The notes: a model not told the origin generated them from the letters alone. DNA of 64,000 nt from Algoriphagus sp. (GCF_030694375.1 NZ_JAUXYL010000020.1:310001-374000), one strand, 5' to 3'. Shown: positions 52,692-61,878, numbered from the stretch's first letter. Program-made: numbers and translations.

Positions 52692-52790
52692 GTTAGGATC
52701 GGTTTGAATACTGATAAAACTTCTCGGGACTGAAAAAGAATTTTCCCAAAGACAGAATTCGAACCAGAATTGAGGCAGTAGTGATTACGC

Positions 52791-52896
52791 CAATTTATAG
52801 TTCCCGCTGAGGGTAGGAATTGGCACCTTTCACCGATTTTGGGATGGTTGCCAGAGGGTCATCGAGCCTATTCTCTCGCCTCTTCTTTATAAATCA
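52791..52896 (-). ncRNA. SAM-I-type riboswitch (S-box) leader of metZ
   Basis: On the minus strand: P1 arms TGATTTATA (52888-52896) and TATAAATTG (52791-52799); P2 AGAGG / CCTCT with the inner GAG/CTCG and GATGA; the invariant GGCAACC...GGTGCCAATTCCTACC pair of P3; then GGGAAC for P4. These match the SAM-I aptamer consensus. It ends 99 bases before the metZ start. Expected effect: SAM binding reduces metZ expression. Whether control is by termination or initiation is not clear from the downstream stretch. Confidence 0.92.
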
Positions 52897-52956
52897 GTCT
52901 CCTGATGAGTTGCAAAGAAAAAGGGAGATTTGGTCATATCCAAATTCATCTTGAAA

Positions 52957-53517
52957 TCAATCGTTGAATTGAGTCATTGTCTGTGCTATCCCGATGGTGC
53001 AAAAGCCAAAAATCATATCAATCGCTTTGTCCATCATGATCGGTAACTCATCGAATTCTTTCTGGGTGAATCTTCCCAATACATAATCCACTTGTCTTCC
53101 TTTTGGGAAATCATCACCGATCCCCATTCGAAGTCTGGGATAGTCTTGTCCTCCAGTCAACTCCTCAATGTTCTTGAGTCCATTGTGTCCTGCAGCACTT
53201 CCTTTGACTCGCATTCTGAGTTTGCCAAAAGGAATGGCGACATCATCTACAATTACGAGCACGTTCTCCTTGGTGATTCCCAATTCCTTCATCCAATAAT
53301 TTACAGCTTTCCCACTTAAGTTCATGTAGGTGGTTGGCTTGATCAGATGAAGGGTTCTTCCTTTGTATTTGATTTCCGTTTTGAATGCTAATCGATCACT
53401 TTTCCAACTTGCCCCTTCTTTGTCGGCAAGTCTGTCTACAGTCAAGAATCCAATGTTGTGTCGGGTTAGTTCGTATTCGGGGCCAATGTTCCCTAATCCC
53501 ACGATCAGGTATTTCAT
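52957..53517 (-). CDS. pth: Peptidyl-tRNA hydrolase
   Basis: 186 residues, normal length. Catalytic His in TRHNIGF (about 19-25), conserved KPTTYMNLSGKAV and GSAAGHNGLKNI. It releases tRNA from peptidyl-tRNA in the cytoplasm. It lies downstream of prs-rplY on the same strand, with 250 bp and a terminator between, so it probably has its own transcript. Confidence 0.97.
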   Translation of the reverse strand: MKYLIVGLGNIGPEYELTRHNIGFLTVDRLADKEGASWKSDRLAFKTEIKYKGRTLHLIKPTTYMNLSGKAVNYWMKELGITKENVLVIVDDVAIPFGKLRMRVKGSAAGHNGLKNIEELTGGQDYPRLRMGIGDDFPKGRQVDYVLGRFTQKEFDELPIMMDKAIDMIFGFCTIGIAQTMTQFND

Positions 53518-53665
53518 CCGTCTATAATTTGTTTTTAAGTGGTCAAATAGCTTGTCCCGAAACTGCCTGACCGGCAGATAGGCTTGTTTCGGGAGAATCT
53601 CACCTTACTAAATTTAAAATCGTGTGTAACGATTTAGTCAAGCTTGATTTAATTTTAATCGAATA

Positions 53666-53700
53666 TAGACCTGTCAGGTTTTCAAAACCTGACAGGTCTA
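53666..53700. repeat. Perfect 35-bp palindrome of the GACCTGTCAGG type
   Basis: 17-bp arms from TAGACCTGTCAGGTTTT to AAAACCTGACAGGTCTA about base 53683. It resembles the hairpin at 563-597 and looks like one of the dispersed palindromic elements of Bacteroidota intergenic regions. Confidence 0.75.
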
Positions 53701-53710
53701 GTAATTTTTG

Positions 53711-53746
53711 AAAATAAAAAATCCTGCCCAGTAATGAGCAGGATTT
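53711..53746 (-). terminator. rplY terminator
   Basis: Arms AAATCCTGC (53719-53727) and GCAGGATTT (53738-53746); T run follows in the minus direction (A run 53711-53720 on plus strand). 21 bases after the rplY stop. Confidence 0.8.
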
Positions 53747-53767
53747 AATGGCTTTGGAAGATTTTGA

Positions 53768-54340
53768 TTATTCTCCTTTTTTACCTCTAAGTGCTCTTGG
53801 AATTCCAACAGTCACGATAGAAACATTTGGAGAAGTAAGAATTTCAAAACCTTGCGCTTTCAATTCACTTACTTTAAATGATTTTCCCAAATCCAAGTCA
53901 GAAATATCAACAGTAATGAAGTCAGGGAAGTTACTTGCCAATCCTTTTACCTTTAATTTTCTTGTCTTGAATTCCAGTTTACCACCTTTAGCGATACCTG
54001 GTGAGCTACCTGTTACTTTCACAGGAATTTCGAATTTGATGGCTTTTTCTTCTGTGTAAGCCATGAAGTCAGCGTGTAATAAAACCTCACTTACCGGGTG
54101 ATATTGAGCTTCTTTCAATACTGCTTTCACGATCATACCTTCGATATTCAATTCTACCAAGTGAACTTCAGGCGTGTATATCAAATCACGGAAAAGGATA
54201 GCTGGAGAGTAAAAATGAACTTGTTCAGGAATACCTGGTCCATAAACTACGCAGGGAACATTGCCTGAATCTCTGATTTCGTTCAAAGTGGCACTGTCGA
54301 GATTTGCTCTTTTAAACCCTATAATCTCAAGTGTTTTCAT
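53768..54340 (-). CDS. rplY: 50S ribosomal protein L25/general stress protein Ctc
   Basis: 190 residues, the long Ctc-type L25 with N-terminal 5S rRNA-binding domain (MKTLEIIGFKRANLDSATLNEIRDSGNVPCVVYGPG) and the C-terminal TL5 domain. It binds 5S rRNA in the large subunit. It lies 26 bases downstream of prs on the same strand; the pairing of prs and rplY is common. Confidence 0.96.
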   Translation of the reverse strand: MKTLEIIGFKRANLDSATLNEIRDSGNVPCVVYGPGIPEQVHFYSPAILFRDLIYTPEVHLVELNIEGMIVKAVLKEAQYHPVSEVLLHADFMAYTEEKAIKFEIPVKVTGSSPGIAKGGKLEFKTRKLKVKGLASNFPDFITVDISDLDLGKSFKVSELKAQGFEILTSPNVSIVTVGIPRALRGKKGE

Positions 54341-54366
54341 AAGTATTTGTATTTTAAATTGGTTTT

Positions 54367-55293
54367 TTAAATAAATAGGGAACTGATGGAGGTATTACCG
54401 GTCACTGCATGAATTGCTTTTGCAAACAAGTCTGCAACAGTCAGTACCCGGATCTTAGAAGAATGCTGCTTCATGGTGATCGTGTCGGTGATGACTAGCT
54501 CCTCCAATACGGAATTTTCGATGTTCTCATAAGCATTTCCCGAAAGTACACCATGTGTTACGATGGCTCTGACCGAAGTTGCTCCTTTCTCTTTGATTAT
54601 TTGTGCGGCCTTGCAAAGTGTGCCTGCTGTATCGACCAAATCATCTACAAGAATTACATCTTTTCCCTCTACGTCACCGATTACCTGCATTGAGGCGATC
54701 TCGTTGGCCCTTTTTCTATGCTTATCACAGACGACCATTTCTACTTCAAAATGCTTTGCAAAAGATCTGGCTCTTGCCACACCTCCTACATCAGGCGCTG
54801 CGAAAATCATATCCGGAAGCCTAAGCGTGCTCAAATAGGGTGCAAAAATAGCTGATCCATTTAAATGATCCAAGGGGATATCGAAAAAACCCTGAATTTG
54901 TCCAGCATGTAGGTCGCAAGCCATTATTCGGTCAGCTCCTGCGGATGTCAACATATTGGCAATTAACTTGGCAGCAATGGAGACTCTGGGGCGGTCTTTT
55001 CTGTCCTGACGGGCATAGCCAAAGTAAGGAATCACAGCACAGACTTTGTACGCACTGGCACGCTTGGCCGCATCTATCATTAGGCAAAGTTCCAAAATGT
55101 TGTCACTCGGAGGGTTGGTGCTTTGAATGATAAATACTGTGCAACCTCTGATCGACTCATTGAAACTCGGCGACATCTCTCCGTCACTGAATTTTGACAT
55201 CGTTAAGTCGCCGATCTTTTTGCCATAATTTTTGGCGATTCGTTCTGCCAAATGAAGACTGCTGGTGCCTGCAAATATTTTAACCTCGGACAT
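54367..55293 (-). CDS. prs: Ribose-phosphate pyrophosphokinase
   Basis: 308 residues. FSDGEMSPSFNESIRGCTVFIIQSTNPP, DLHAGQIQGFFDIPLDHL, and PRPP-binding VILVDDLVDTAGTLCKAA. It makes PRPP from ribose 5-phosphate and ATP, feeding purine (purH, purN in this window), pyrimidine, histidine and tryptophan routes. A -7 TACTTTTG lies upstream at 55337-55344. Confidence 0.98.
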   Translation of the reverse strand: MSEVKIFAGTSSLHLAERIAKNYGKKIGDLTMSKFSDGEMSPSFNESIRGCTVFIIQSTNPPSDNILELCLMIDAAKRASAYKVCAVIPYFGYARQDRKDRPRVSIAAKLIANMLTSAGADRIMACDLHAGQIQGFFDIPLDHLNGSAIFAPYLSTLRLPDMIFAAPDVGGVARARSFAKHFEVEMVVCDKHRKRANEIASMQVIGDVEGKDVILVDDLVDTAGTLCKAAQIIKEKGATSVRAIVTHGVLSGNAYENIENSVLEELVITDTITMKQHSSKIRVLTVADLFAKAIHAVTGNTSISSLFI

Positions 55294-55336
55294 GGTGGAT
55301 TTTTTTGGAGGTAATGGGTTGGAAAAGTGTCTATGG

Positions 55337-55344
55337 CAAAAGTA
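55337..55344 (-). promoter_or_regulatory. -7 box of prs
   Basis: TACTTTTG on the minus strand, 43 bases before the start codon. The -33 position at 20-nt spacing reads only TTTA, so the promoter is partly matched. Confidence 0.5.
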
Positions 55345-55555
55345 AGGATTTTTGACGGACAGGCTAAAGTCAAGTCATTTCATACTCACATTTATTTAAA
55401 AGTTGATCCCGAATTTTGAATCGGAGGAGATTTCTTGCAGTGATTTTTTACTGACTGTACCGATCCTGTAATATTTTCTTCGAAAGCTGTTTTTCATTAC
55501 CCGATTAGCGGCTTAAGGTTTATTTTTACTCTTTGCTGGAATTAACCCCGACCTT

Positions 55556-58273
55556 ATGAAAAAATATTTAATTCTAATTCTCTTTTTAGGGACACTGCCT
55601 TTTTTTGTGCATTCCCAAGTTGTCCCCACCCCCAAATCCCACTTTGGATTTGATATCGGAGATGAATACATGCTGGCCAATTTTAGCCAAACAGAGTCCT
55701 ATTTCAAGAAAGTCGATGAAGCGAGTGACCGTGTGAAGCTTGTGGAAATCGGAAAAACCGAATTTGGAAGGTCTCAGCCTATGCTGATCATCACTGCACC
55801 GCAAAATTTTCCTCAAATCGAGCGCTACAAAGAAATTTCAAGAAAACTGGGACGTGCCGAAATCTCCGAGGCAGAAGCGAAAGCGCTTGTTAAGGAGGGT
55901 AAGCCTGTAGTTTGGATTGATGGTGGTCTTCATGCTAATGAAGTGGTCGGTGCGCAACAGTTAATCGAAACGCTTTATAGACTTGCTTCAGGAAATGATG
56001 AAGAGACGCTAAAAATCCTCGACGAGGTAATTATTCTGTTGGTGCACGTCAATCCCGATGGAATGGAAATCATGTCTGACTGGTATATGAGAAATCAGGA
56101 TAAGAGCAAACGAGCGCAGAATATTCCGGTTCTCTATCAAAAATATGTCGGGCATGATAATAACCGGGATTTTTACATGAACAACATGTCTGAATCCACC
56201 AATATCTCACTTCAACAATATGTAGAATGGCTTCCTCAAATCATTTATAATCATCACCAGGCAGGACCTGCCGGAACTGTTGTTGCCGGGCCTCCTTACA
56301 GGGATCCGTTTAACCACGTGTTTGATCCACTAATTATCACCAGTCTTGATGCGGTGGGTGCTGCCATGATCAACAGATTGCACGTGGAAGATAAGCCGGG
56401 ATATACTCGATTAGACGGTTCTGTTTTTTCCACTTGGTGGAACGGTGGATTGAGAACAACCCCTTACTATCATAATATGATAGGCATTTTGACCGAAATT
56501 GTGGGCAGCCCGTCCCCTTATTCGATTCCTTTGGTTCCCGATCGTTTGATCCCAAATAACGGCACTCCTTATCCCGTTTCCCCGGGTCCCTGGCCTTTCA
56601 GAAGATCTATTGATTATTCTGTTTCCCTCAATTATGCAATTCTTAATCATGCTGTCCGACATGGTGACGAATTGTTGTATAACTTCTACCTGATGGGTAG
56701 GAAGTCCATCGAGCGTGGAAATACCGATACTTGGACCCGCTATCCCAAAAATGCCCAGGCAATTCAGAAAGCATTTGATTCCGCGCAAAAGAAGAAAGAA
56801 GCAGAAGATGAGGAGGAAGCTTATTTTGGATACCGATCCGGTTTGCCGATTCAGTTTTATGATTCAGTGTACAAAGATCCATCAAAAAGAGACCCCAGGG
56901 GTTATATCCTTTCCGCAGATCAGCCAGACTTTTCCACAGCGATTAAGTTTCTGAATGCCCTGATCAAATCAGGTATTTTGGTACATAAAGCCACGGCAGA
57001 TTTTACTGTGAATGGAAAGCCTTATCCGAAAGGATCTTATATTGTCAAAACAGCCCAAGCATTCCGTCCTCACGTGTTGGACATGTTTGAGCCCCAGGAT
57101 CACCCAAATGATTTTCTCTATCCGGGAGGACCTCCAATCAGACCATACGATGCAGCTGGTTGGACACTGGCTTATCAAATGGGAGTAAAGGTAGATCGGA
57201 TTATGGAAGGATTTGATGGTCCATTTGAGCCAATTGCTTATGGACAATTGCTTGCTCCCGAATCCTCGACACTTGTAGCAGCTCCGGGATATTTGCTTGA
57301 TGCGCGGGTAAACGATTCATATCTGGCAGTCAATGACCTCCTCAAATCAAAAGTAAAAGTTTACCGTACCTCAGCTGAAATCAACGGATTACCTGCAGGT
57401 TCTTTTTATGTTCCGGCTTCTGGAAAAAATGCATTGCAAGCCGCTGCTAAATCCTATGGAATCAAACCTGTGGAGGGAAAGGGATTGCCAACCGGAGCCA
57501 AAGAAGTCAAACCTTCCCGGATCGGACTTTATGATTACTATGGTGGCTCGATGCCGTCCGGTTGGGTGAGGTGGATGATGGAGCAGTTTCATTTTGATTT
57601 CCGGCAGATATTTCCACAGGAAATTGATGGAGGAGATCTCAATGCCAAATACGATGTGATTCTATTTATAGGACCCGGAATGCCCGGAGAAAGTGGAGGC
57701 TACGGTAGTGGAGCCCAACCTAAAAAAGAGGATGTCCCAGCCGAGTTTCATCACATGATCGGAAGATTGTCATTGGATAAATCCATTCCTCAGCTTAAGT
57801 CGTTTTTGGAGAAAGGTGGACAGATTATCACAGTGGGTGCAGCGACTTCATTGGCTTACCATTTGGATTTGCCAGTTACCAATGCCTTGGTGGAAATAGC
57901 AGGAGGAAAGGAAAAATCCTTAACTGGCGACAAATACTACATCCCCGGCAGTGTATTGGAGATGCATGTGGACAATTCCTCACCGGCAAATTTTGGAATG
58001 GGTGACAAGGCCAATGTGCTTTTCAACAACAGTCCAGTCTTCAAACTAGCTCCTGGCGCAGCTTTGCAGGGAGTAAAGCCGCTGGCATGGTTTGGAACCG
58101 AAGAACCTCTTAAAAGTGGATGGGCTTGGGGTCAGCAATACTTGAAAAATGGAGTTACCGCTTTTGAAGCTCAAGTTGGAAAGGGAAAGTTGTATGCTTA
58201 CGGTCCGGAGATCACTTTTAGGGCTCAATCTCACGGGACGTTTAAAATGCTTTTCAATGGACTTTATAAATAA
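55556..58273 (+). CDS. M14-family metallocarboxypeptidase, secreted
   Basis: 905 residues with a signal peptide (KKYLILILFLGTLPFFVHSQ). The M14 zinc motif HANE lies at H126-E129 (GGLHANEVVG), with the third ligand His and the catalytic Glu downstream (IIYNHHQAG, LTEIVG). Large C-terminal extension of unknown fold (about 390-905). It releases C-terminal residues from peptides outside the cell or in the periplasm. It stands alone, followed by a strong bidirectional terminator. Confidence 0.9.
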   Translation: MKKYLILILFLGTLPFFVHSQVVPTPKSHFGFDIGDEYMLANFSQTESYFKKVDEASDRVKLVEIGKTEFGRSQPMLIITAPQNFPQIERYKEISRKLGRAEISEAEAKALVKEGKPVVWIDGGLHANEVVGAQQLIETLYRLASGNDEETLKILDEVIILLVHVNPDGMEIMSDWYMRNQDKSKRAQNIPVLYQKYVGHDNNRDFYMNNMSESTNISLQQYVEWLPQIIYNHHQAGPAGTVVAGPPYRDPFNHVFDPLIITSLDAVGAAMINRLHVEDKPGYTRLDGSVFSTWWNGGLRTTPYYHNMIGILTEIVGSPSPYSIPLVPDRLIPNNGTPYPVSPGPWPFRRSIDYSVSLNYAILNHAVRHGDELLYNFYLMGRKSIERGNTDTWTRYPKNAQAIQKAFDSAQKKKEAEDEEEAYFGYRSGLPIQFYDSVYKDPSKRDPRGYILSADQPDFSTAIKFLNALIKSGILVHKATADFTVNGKPYPKGSYIVKTAQAFRPHVLDMFEPQDHPNDFLYPGGPPIRPYDAAGWTLAYQMGVKVDRIMEGFDGPFEPIAYGQLLAPESSTLVAAPGYLLDARVNDSYLAVNDLLKSKVKVYRTSAEINGLPAGSFYVPASGKNALQAAAKSYGIKPVEGKGLPTGAKEVKPSRIGLYDYYGGSMPSGWVRWMMEQFHFDFRQIFPQEIDGGDLNAKYDVILFIGPGMPGESGGYGSGAQPKKEDVPAEFHHMIGRLSLDKSIPQLKSFLEKGGQIITVGAATSLAYHLDLPVTNALVEIAGGKEKSLTGDKYYIPGSVLEMHVDNSSPANFGMGDKANVLFNNSPVFKLAPGAALQGVKPLAWFGTEEPLKSGWAWGQQYLKNGVTAFEAQVGKGKLYAYGPEITFRAQSHGTFKMLFNGLYK

Positions 58274-58285
58274 CTAAAAATTAAT

Positions 58286-58328
58286 AAAAATGAAAAAAGC
58301 TGCCCAATCAGGCAGCTTTTTCATTTTT
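58286..58328. terminator. Bidirectional terminator between M14 peptidase and dienelactone hydrolase genes
   Basis: AAAAAGCTGCC / GGCAGCTTTTT with AATCA-type loop and A/T flanks, between convergent genes. Confidence 0.85.
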
Positions 58329-58342
58329 GTGCTATAATTTCT

Positions 58343-59209
58343 TTAAACCCCAAATTTCTCTTTCAAATAGCCGATTGCCATTCCATAGGCTTCTTTGCTT
58401 GCCTCGGTATCAAATCTGGGGTTGCTTGGATTTGCAAAACCATGAACGGCAGGGAAGATTTTGTAGGTTAATTTCTTTCCGGCAGTCTCCATATTGGCAG
58501 CGAATTCCCTGATGACAGTTTCTGAGATATATTCTTCAGTGGCAAAAAGACCCAAAACATCCGAGTTCAACGTCTTTAATTTTTCCACATCCCGTACAGG
58601 CATGCCGTAATACATGACTGAACCCAAATTCTGCTGACCATTGAGCAAGGCAGACTTGAGGGACCAGCTACCGCCAAAGCACCAGCCCACATTTGCGATT
58701 TGTGCAGTTGCCCCGGCCATTTCACGTGCGCCGATTACAATGGATTCCAGTCTTTCTTCTTTTACCCCCTGTATCAATTTACCGGCTTCTTGAGGATTGG
58801 CAGTTACTTTGCCATCATACATGTCGATTGCAAGTACATTGACCTTTCCTCCAAGATCATCATAAAATACCTCTGCCTGTTGTTTGATGTTGTCATTTAG
58901 ACCCCACCACTCCTGATAGACGAAAAGCCATTTATCTGAAGAGCTCTAAGCTTTGATGAAATAACCGTTTGCTTTCATGCCATCTTCCGTAGGAAAACTG
59001 ACCATTTCCCCTTTGACCTCAAATTCAAATGGAATTGGTGATGGATGAAATGAAGCAAAACCCGGTGCGTTGACAAACTGAGCCATGTCATCGGACGGAG
59101 AATGGCAAATACTGATGCCTTCAAATGGATCTGAGTGAGAGCTTTGTTCTTTGGGAAAGAAATAAAGTGCGCCTAAGATCAGGATTAAAGATAAAAAGGG
59201 CTTGATCAT
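58343..59209 (-). pseudogene. Dienelactone hydrolase family gene interrupted by one in-frame stop
   Basis: One frame of 289 codons from ATG 59209 to stop 58343, broken by TAG at codon 88 (58946-58948). Upstream part: signal peptide (MIKPFLSLILILGALYFFPK) and FEFEVKGEMVSFPTEDGMKANGYFIKA. Downstream: LFVYQEWWGLNDNIK, GWCFGGSW with the nucleophile Cys (codon 177), and the acid/His region VHGFANPSNPRF. No frameshift is needed. A Lys codon (AAG) at that place would restore a normal DLH. It is a nonsense mutant or sequencing error; a shorter, start-internal product at 58822 is unlikely to be functional. Confidence 0.9.
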
Positions 59210-59296
59210 GGGTTTTTGCTTTGTTAAGGATTGATTAATATGTTGGGAAAACTCCCTAAGCTAAATTAAGTTTTATTTCTCCAAAAAGTGAATGAT

Positions 59297-60058
59297 ATGG
59301 ATTCTTACCAGCATTATGTGGATGCCGAACTCGGTTTGTGGCTCTATGAAATGAAAAAGCCTCCGGGCCTGTTTAGTCGATTGACTCATGGGGTGCAGGG
59401 AAAAATCAATCGTGTCATTCCGGAGAAGGTTCATAGAGTGATCACGACAGCCATTGAAAATATGGTCAAAGCTGTCATCACAGGATCTTCGTGGATCGTC
59501 CCCAAATCAGATCCAATGCTGCTGCTTAAGGATTCTGAAATGAGAGTACGCGAGCGGATCAAATGGTACAGGAATACTGCTTCCGCCGAAGGTGCGTTAA
59601 CTGGCGCAGGAGGGATTTTACTTGGTTTTGCAGATTTCCCTGCTTTTTTGACCATCAAGATGAAGATGCTTTTTGATATCGCGGCCCTTTATGGAGCCAA
59701 TACAAAGGATTATCATGAACGGCTCTTTTTGCTTTACATTTTTCAATTGAGCTTTTCTGACCAAAAGCGAAGAAATGAGCTTATTGGGTTGCTTGAAAAT
59801 TGGGATAGCTTCAAAAGTGATTTACCAAAAGAAATTGGAGACTTCGATTGGAGGACATTCCAGCTTGACTACCGCGATTATATTGACCTGGCCAAACTGG
59901 CACAGCTGATTCCGATCATCGGGGCAGGAGTAGGGGCAATTGCTAATTATAGGCTGACTGAGCACTTGGGAAGATTCGCTATGAATGCCTATCGGCTTAG
60001 GATCTTGAAATGTAATCAGGTAGCAGTTGAAACTGAAAAGCGGAACAATCCTGAATAA
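59297..60058 (+). CDS. EcsC family protein
   Basis: 253 residues from ATG at 59297; a GTG 9 bases earlier is also possible. EcsC-type: KVHRVITTAIENMVKAVITGSSWIV, SAEGALTGAGGILLGFADFPAFLTIKMKMLFDIAALYG and LIPIIGAGVGAIANYRLTEHLGRFAMNAYR, with hydrophobic segments. In Bacillus, EcsC lies beside an ABC transporter; its role is unknown. Here it stands alone before the tRNA gene. Confidence 0.9.
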   Translation: MDSYQHYVDAELGLWLYEMKKPPGLFSRLTHGVQGKINRVIPEKVHRVITTAIENMVKAVITGSSWIVPKSDPMLLLKDSEMRVRERIKWYRNTASAEGALTGAGGILLGFADFPAFLTIKMKMLFDIAALYGANTKDYHERLFLLYIFQLSFSDQKRRNELIGLLENWDSFKSDLPKEIGDFDWRTFQLDYRDYIDLAKLAQLIPIIGAGVGAIANYRLTEHLGRFAMNAYRLRILKCNQVAVETEKRNNPE

Positions 60059-60059
60059 A

Positions 60060-60088
60060 AAAAGCTTTCCGAATATCGGAAAGCTTTG
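60060..60088. terminator. Hairpin between EcsC gene and tRNA-Gln
   Basis: Arms AAAGCTTTCCGA and TCGGAAAGCTTT with a 2-3 nt loop. Placed after both convergent genes (EcsC on plus, tRNA on minus). Confidence 0.75.
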
Positions 60089-60089
60089 T

Positions 60090-60161
60090 TGGCCGACCAG
60101 GGCTCGAACCTGGACTCTTCTGAACCAAAATCAGACGTGTTGCCAGTTACACCATCAGCCA
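60090..60161 (-). tRNA. tRNA-Gln (anticodon UUG)
   Basis: 72 bases on the minus strand. Acceptor arms TGGCTGA and TCGGCCA pair with one G-U; anticodon loop TTTTGGT gives UUG; T-arm GGTTCGAGCC. No encoded CCA. A promoter with exact consensus lies upstream at 60202-60233. Confidence 0.97.
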
Positions 60162-60482
60162 ATTCAATTTTAGAGAAACGTTCGTTTTTCTTAAAGTGTC
60201 ACAAAGGTAGATTCTTGCCTCATTTTTTCCAAATGGCTTTCCAAAGAATTTTAGCATAAGAGCGTAATTTACTTGCATTCAGGCATAAAAATTATTTCAA
60301 TTGTCACCCTATTCAATAATTGTGTTTCAGTCGTGGAAGAGTTGGTTAGGGGAAAATTAATATTGACGAAATCGATTGAATTTTGTCTTTTTATTAATTT
60401 TCAGGCAGTTGGGTTGTTCGAATGAGAATATTTGTATTGTTTTGTTTCAGATTTGAAAACTAAACTAAAAATACAACGCACT
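60162..60482. other. Intergenic region before the 80-residue protein gene
   Basis: 321 bp, AT-rich, between tRNA-Gln (minus) and the plus-strand small gene. Apart from the tRNA promoter at 60202-60233, no RNA or coding signal was found. Confidence 0.5.
60202..60233 (-). promoter_or_regulatory. tRNA-Gln promoter
   Basis: TTTG (60230-60233), 20-nt spacer, TACCTTTG (60202-60209) on the minus strand: full Bacteroidota housekeeping consensus, 40 bases before the tRNA 5' end. Confidence 0.75.
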
Positions 60483-60725
60483 ATGAAGGCTGAAAAAATG
60501 GAAAAATTGGTGGCTGAAGTCATCGAAAAGTTAGGGAAATTGAAGCACGCAGATTTGGCTGCTGATCTCAGCTGGTGCTGGGTAAGTTTCCAAAATGACC
60601 AAAATCCTGATGGCGTAATTGAGAAGTCTTCTCAGGCATTAGCTGCTTTCAAGGAAGCCCGTGAAAAAAACGTGAAGGCCGTGGCCAAGAAACTGATCGA
60701 CGATCTGGAAAAAGCATTAGCATAA
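60483..60725 (+). CDS. Small helical protein of unknown function
   Basis: 80 residues from ATG at 60483 (a TTG start 51 bases earlier is unlikely). KMEKLVAEVIEKLGKLKHADLAADLSWCWVSFQNDQNPDGVIEKSSQALAAFKEAREKNVKAVAKKLIDDLEKALA is mostly helical and has a WCW motif; four-helix type likely. I believe related proteins occur in other Bacteroidota, function unknown. Followed by a terminator. Confidence 0.65.
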   Translation: MKAEKMEKLVAEVIEKLGKLKHADLAADLSWCWVSFQNDQNPDGVIEKSSQALAAFKEAREKNVKAVAKKLIDDLEKALA

Positions 60726-60758
60726 AACAAAAAAAGCTCGCCGGAAGGCGAGCTTTCT
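60726..60758. terminator. Terminator of the small gene (also usable for rplI)
   Basis: AAAGCTCGCC / GGCGAGCTTT with GGAA-type loop, between convergent genes. Confidence 0.85.
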
Positions 60759-60775
60759 GTTTGTTTGAGAAGAAT

Positions 60776-61219
60776 TTATTCTCCTGATACGATAAACTTC
60801 ACTTTAGTTTTCACTTCTCTGTGAAGGTCAATATCTGCTGAAAATTCTCCAGCACCATCTACAGGCACTCCAATGGAGATTTTCTTTCGATCAATTTCGA
60901 AACCTTGAGTTGCCAAGGCATCAGAAATCTGTAGCGTAGTTACTTTACCGAAGATTTTGCCTGAATCACCGATCTTAGCTTTGATTTCCAAAGTAGTCTC
61001 TGCAAGTTTCGCCGCAATGTTTTCAGCTTCAGTTTTGATTTTCTCTGCTTTATGAGCAGCCTGCTTGATATTTTCAGCAAGAATCTTTCGATTAGAACCT
61101 GTGGCCAATACTGCGAATCCCTGAGGAATCAGGTAGTTTCTTCCGTAACCAGGTTTTACTGCCACAAGGTCATTTTTGTAGCCTAGACCTTTTATGTCTG
61201 TTTTTAGAATGATATCCAT
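60776..61219 (-). CDS. rplI: 50S ribosomal protein L9
   Basis: 147 residues: N-terminal MDIILKTDIKGLGYKNDLVAVKPGYGRNYLIPQGFA, a helical linker (ENIKQAAHKAEKIKTEAENIAAKL) and a C-terminal domain. Binds 23S rRNA. It is the last gene of the S6-S18-L9 operon. Confidence 0.98.
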   Translation of the reverse strand: MDIILKTDIKGLGYKNDLVAVKPGYGRNYLIPQGFAVLATGSNRKILAENIKQAAHKAEKIKTEAENIAAKLAETTLEIKAKIGDSGKIFGKVTTLQISDALATQGFEIDRKKISIGVPVDGAGEFSADIDLHREVKTKVKFIVSGE

Positions 61220-61258
61220 TTGTAATGATCTTTTGTGATTGAACGATACAAGACCGAA

Positions 61259-61510
61259 TTATTTCAAACCATCGGTTACGAATGGCAACAAAGCTAAATG
61301 TCTTGCTTTTTTGATAGCCTGAGCTACCTTTCTCTGATACTTCGCAGAGTTACCGGTAAGTCTTCTTGGAAGAATTTTACCTTGCTCGTTTACGAATTTT
61401 AATAGGAAGTTAGGATCCTTGTAGTCGATATATTTAATACCGTGCTTTTTGAATCGGCAATACTTCTTCCTGATTTCGCCTCTGTTGATTGGTTCGTTTA
61501 CTAGTGTCAT
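61259..61510 (-). CDS. rpsR: 30S ribosomal protein S18
   Basis: 83 residues with the usual [27 protein letters not shown]. It binds S6 and 16S rRNA. The start codon overlaps the S6 stop by one base. The protein has an extended N-terminus (about 20 residues beyond the short bacterial form) as in other Bacteroidota. Confidence 0.98.
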   Translation of the reverse strand: MTLVNEPINRGEIRKKYCRFKKHGIKYIDYKDPNFLLKFVNEQGKILPRRLTGNSAKYQRKVAQAIKKARHLALLPFVTDGLK

Positions 61511-61878
61511 TAGGCTTGCTCCTCCTTAACTTCTACTTTTTTATTAAATTCTCCTTTTCTTCTTCTGTCAGCATAAACAATTGAATGTTTGTCTAACACA
61601 GTAGTCAAGAATCTCATTACTTTCTCATCACGTCTAAGCTCGATTTCGAACTTGCGGATGATAGTAGGAACAGCCTTGAACTCAACCATCACGTAAAACC
61701 CGGTTGTCTTTTTTTCAATGGTATAAGCCATTTTCTTAAGACCCCAGTTCTCCACATTGATAACATCTGCCCCCTCTTCTTTTAACAAGCTTACAAACTT
61801 GTCGACGGTATCCTTCATCTGAATGTCAGACAAAACGGGAGTTAAAATGAATACCGTCTCATAATTTCTTTGGAACAT
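61510..61878 (-). CDS. rpsF: 30S ribosomal protein S6
   Basis: 122 residues: [62 protein letters not shown], ending [17 protein letters not shown] (acidic tail). It starts the operon rpsF-rpsR-rplI, with its promoter at 61917-61948. Confidence 0.98.
   Translation of the reverse strand: MFQRNYETVFILTPVLSDIQMKDTVDKFVSLLKEEGADVINVENWGLKKMAYTIEKKTTGFYVMVEFKAVPTIIRKFEIELRRDEKVMRFLTTVLDKHSIVYADRRRKGEFNKKVEVKEEQA

Larger units (their letters stand above)
53518..53767. other. Intergenic region with palindromic repeats
   Basis: Between pth and rplY. It holds the GGCAG inverted repeat at 53562-53576 (inside a larger TCCCGAAAC/GTTTCGGGA hairpin), the 35-bp palindrome 53666-53700 and the rplY terminator. 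Confidence 0.6.

Noticed and set aside
58343..59209. Two separate genes (58343-58822 and 58946-59209)
   Set aside because: Both are in one frame and together form one dienelactone hydrolase; a single TAG separates them.
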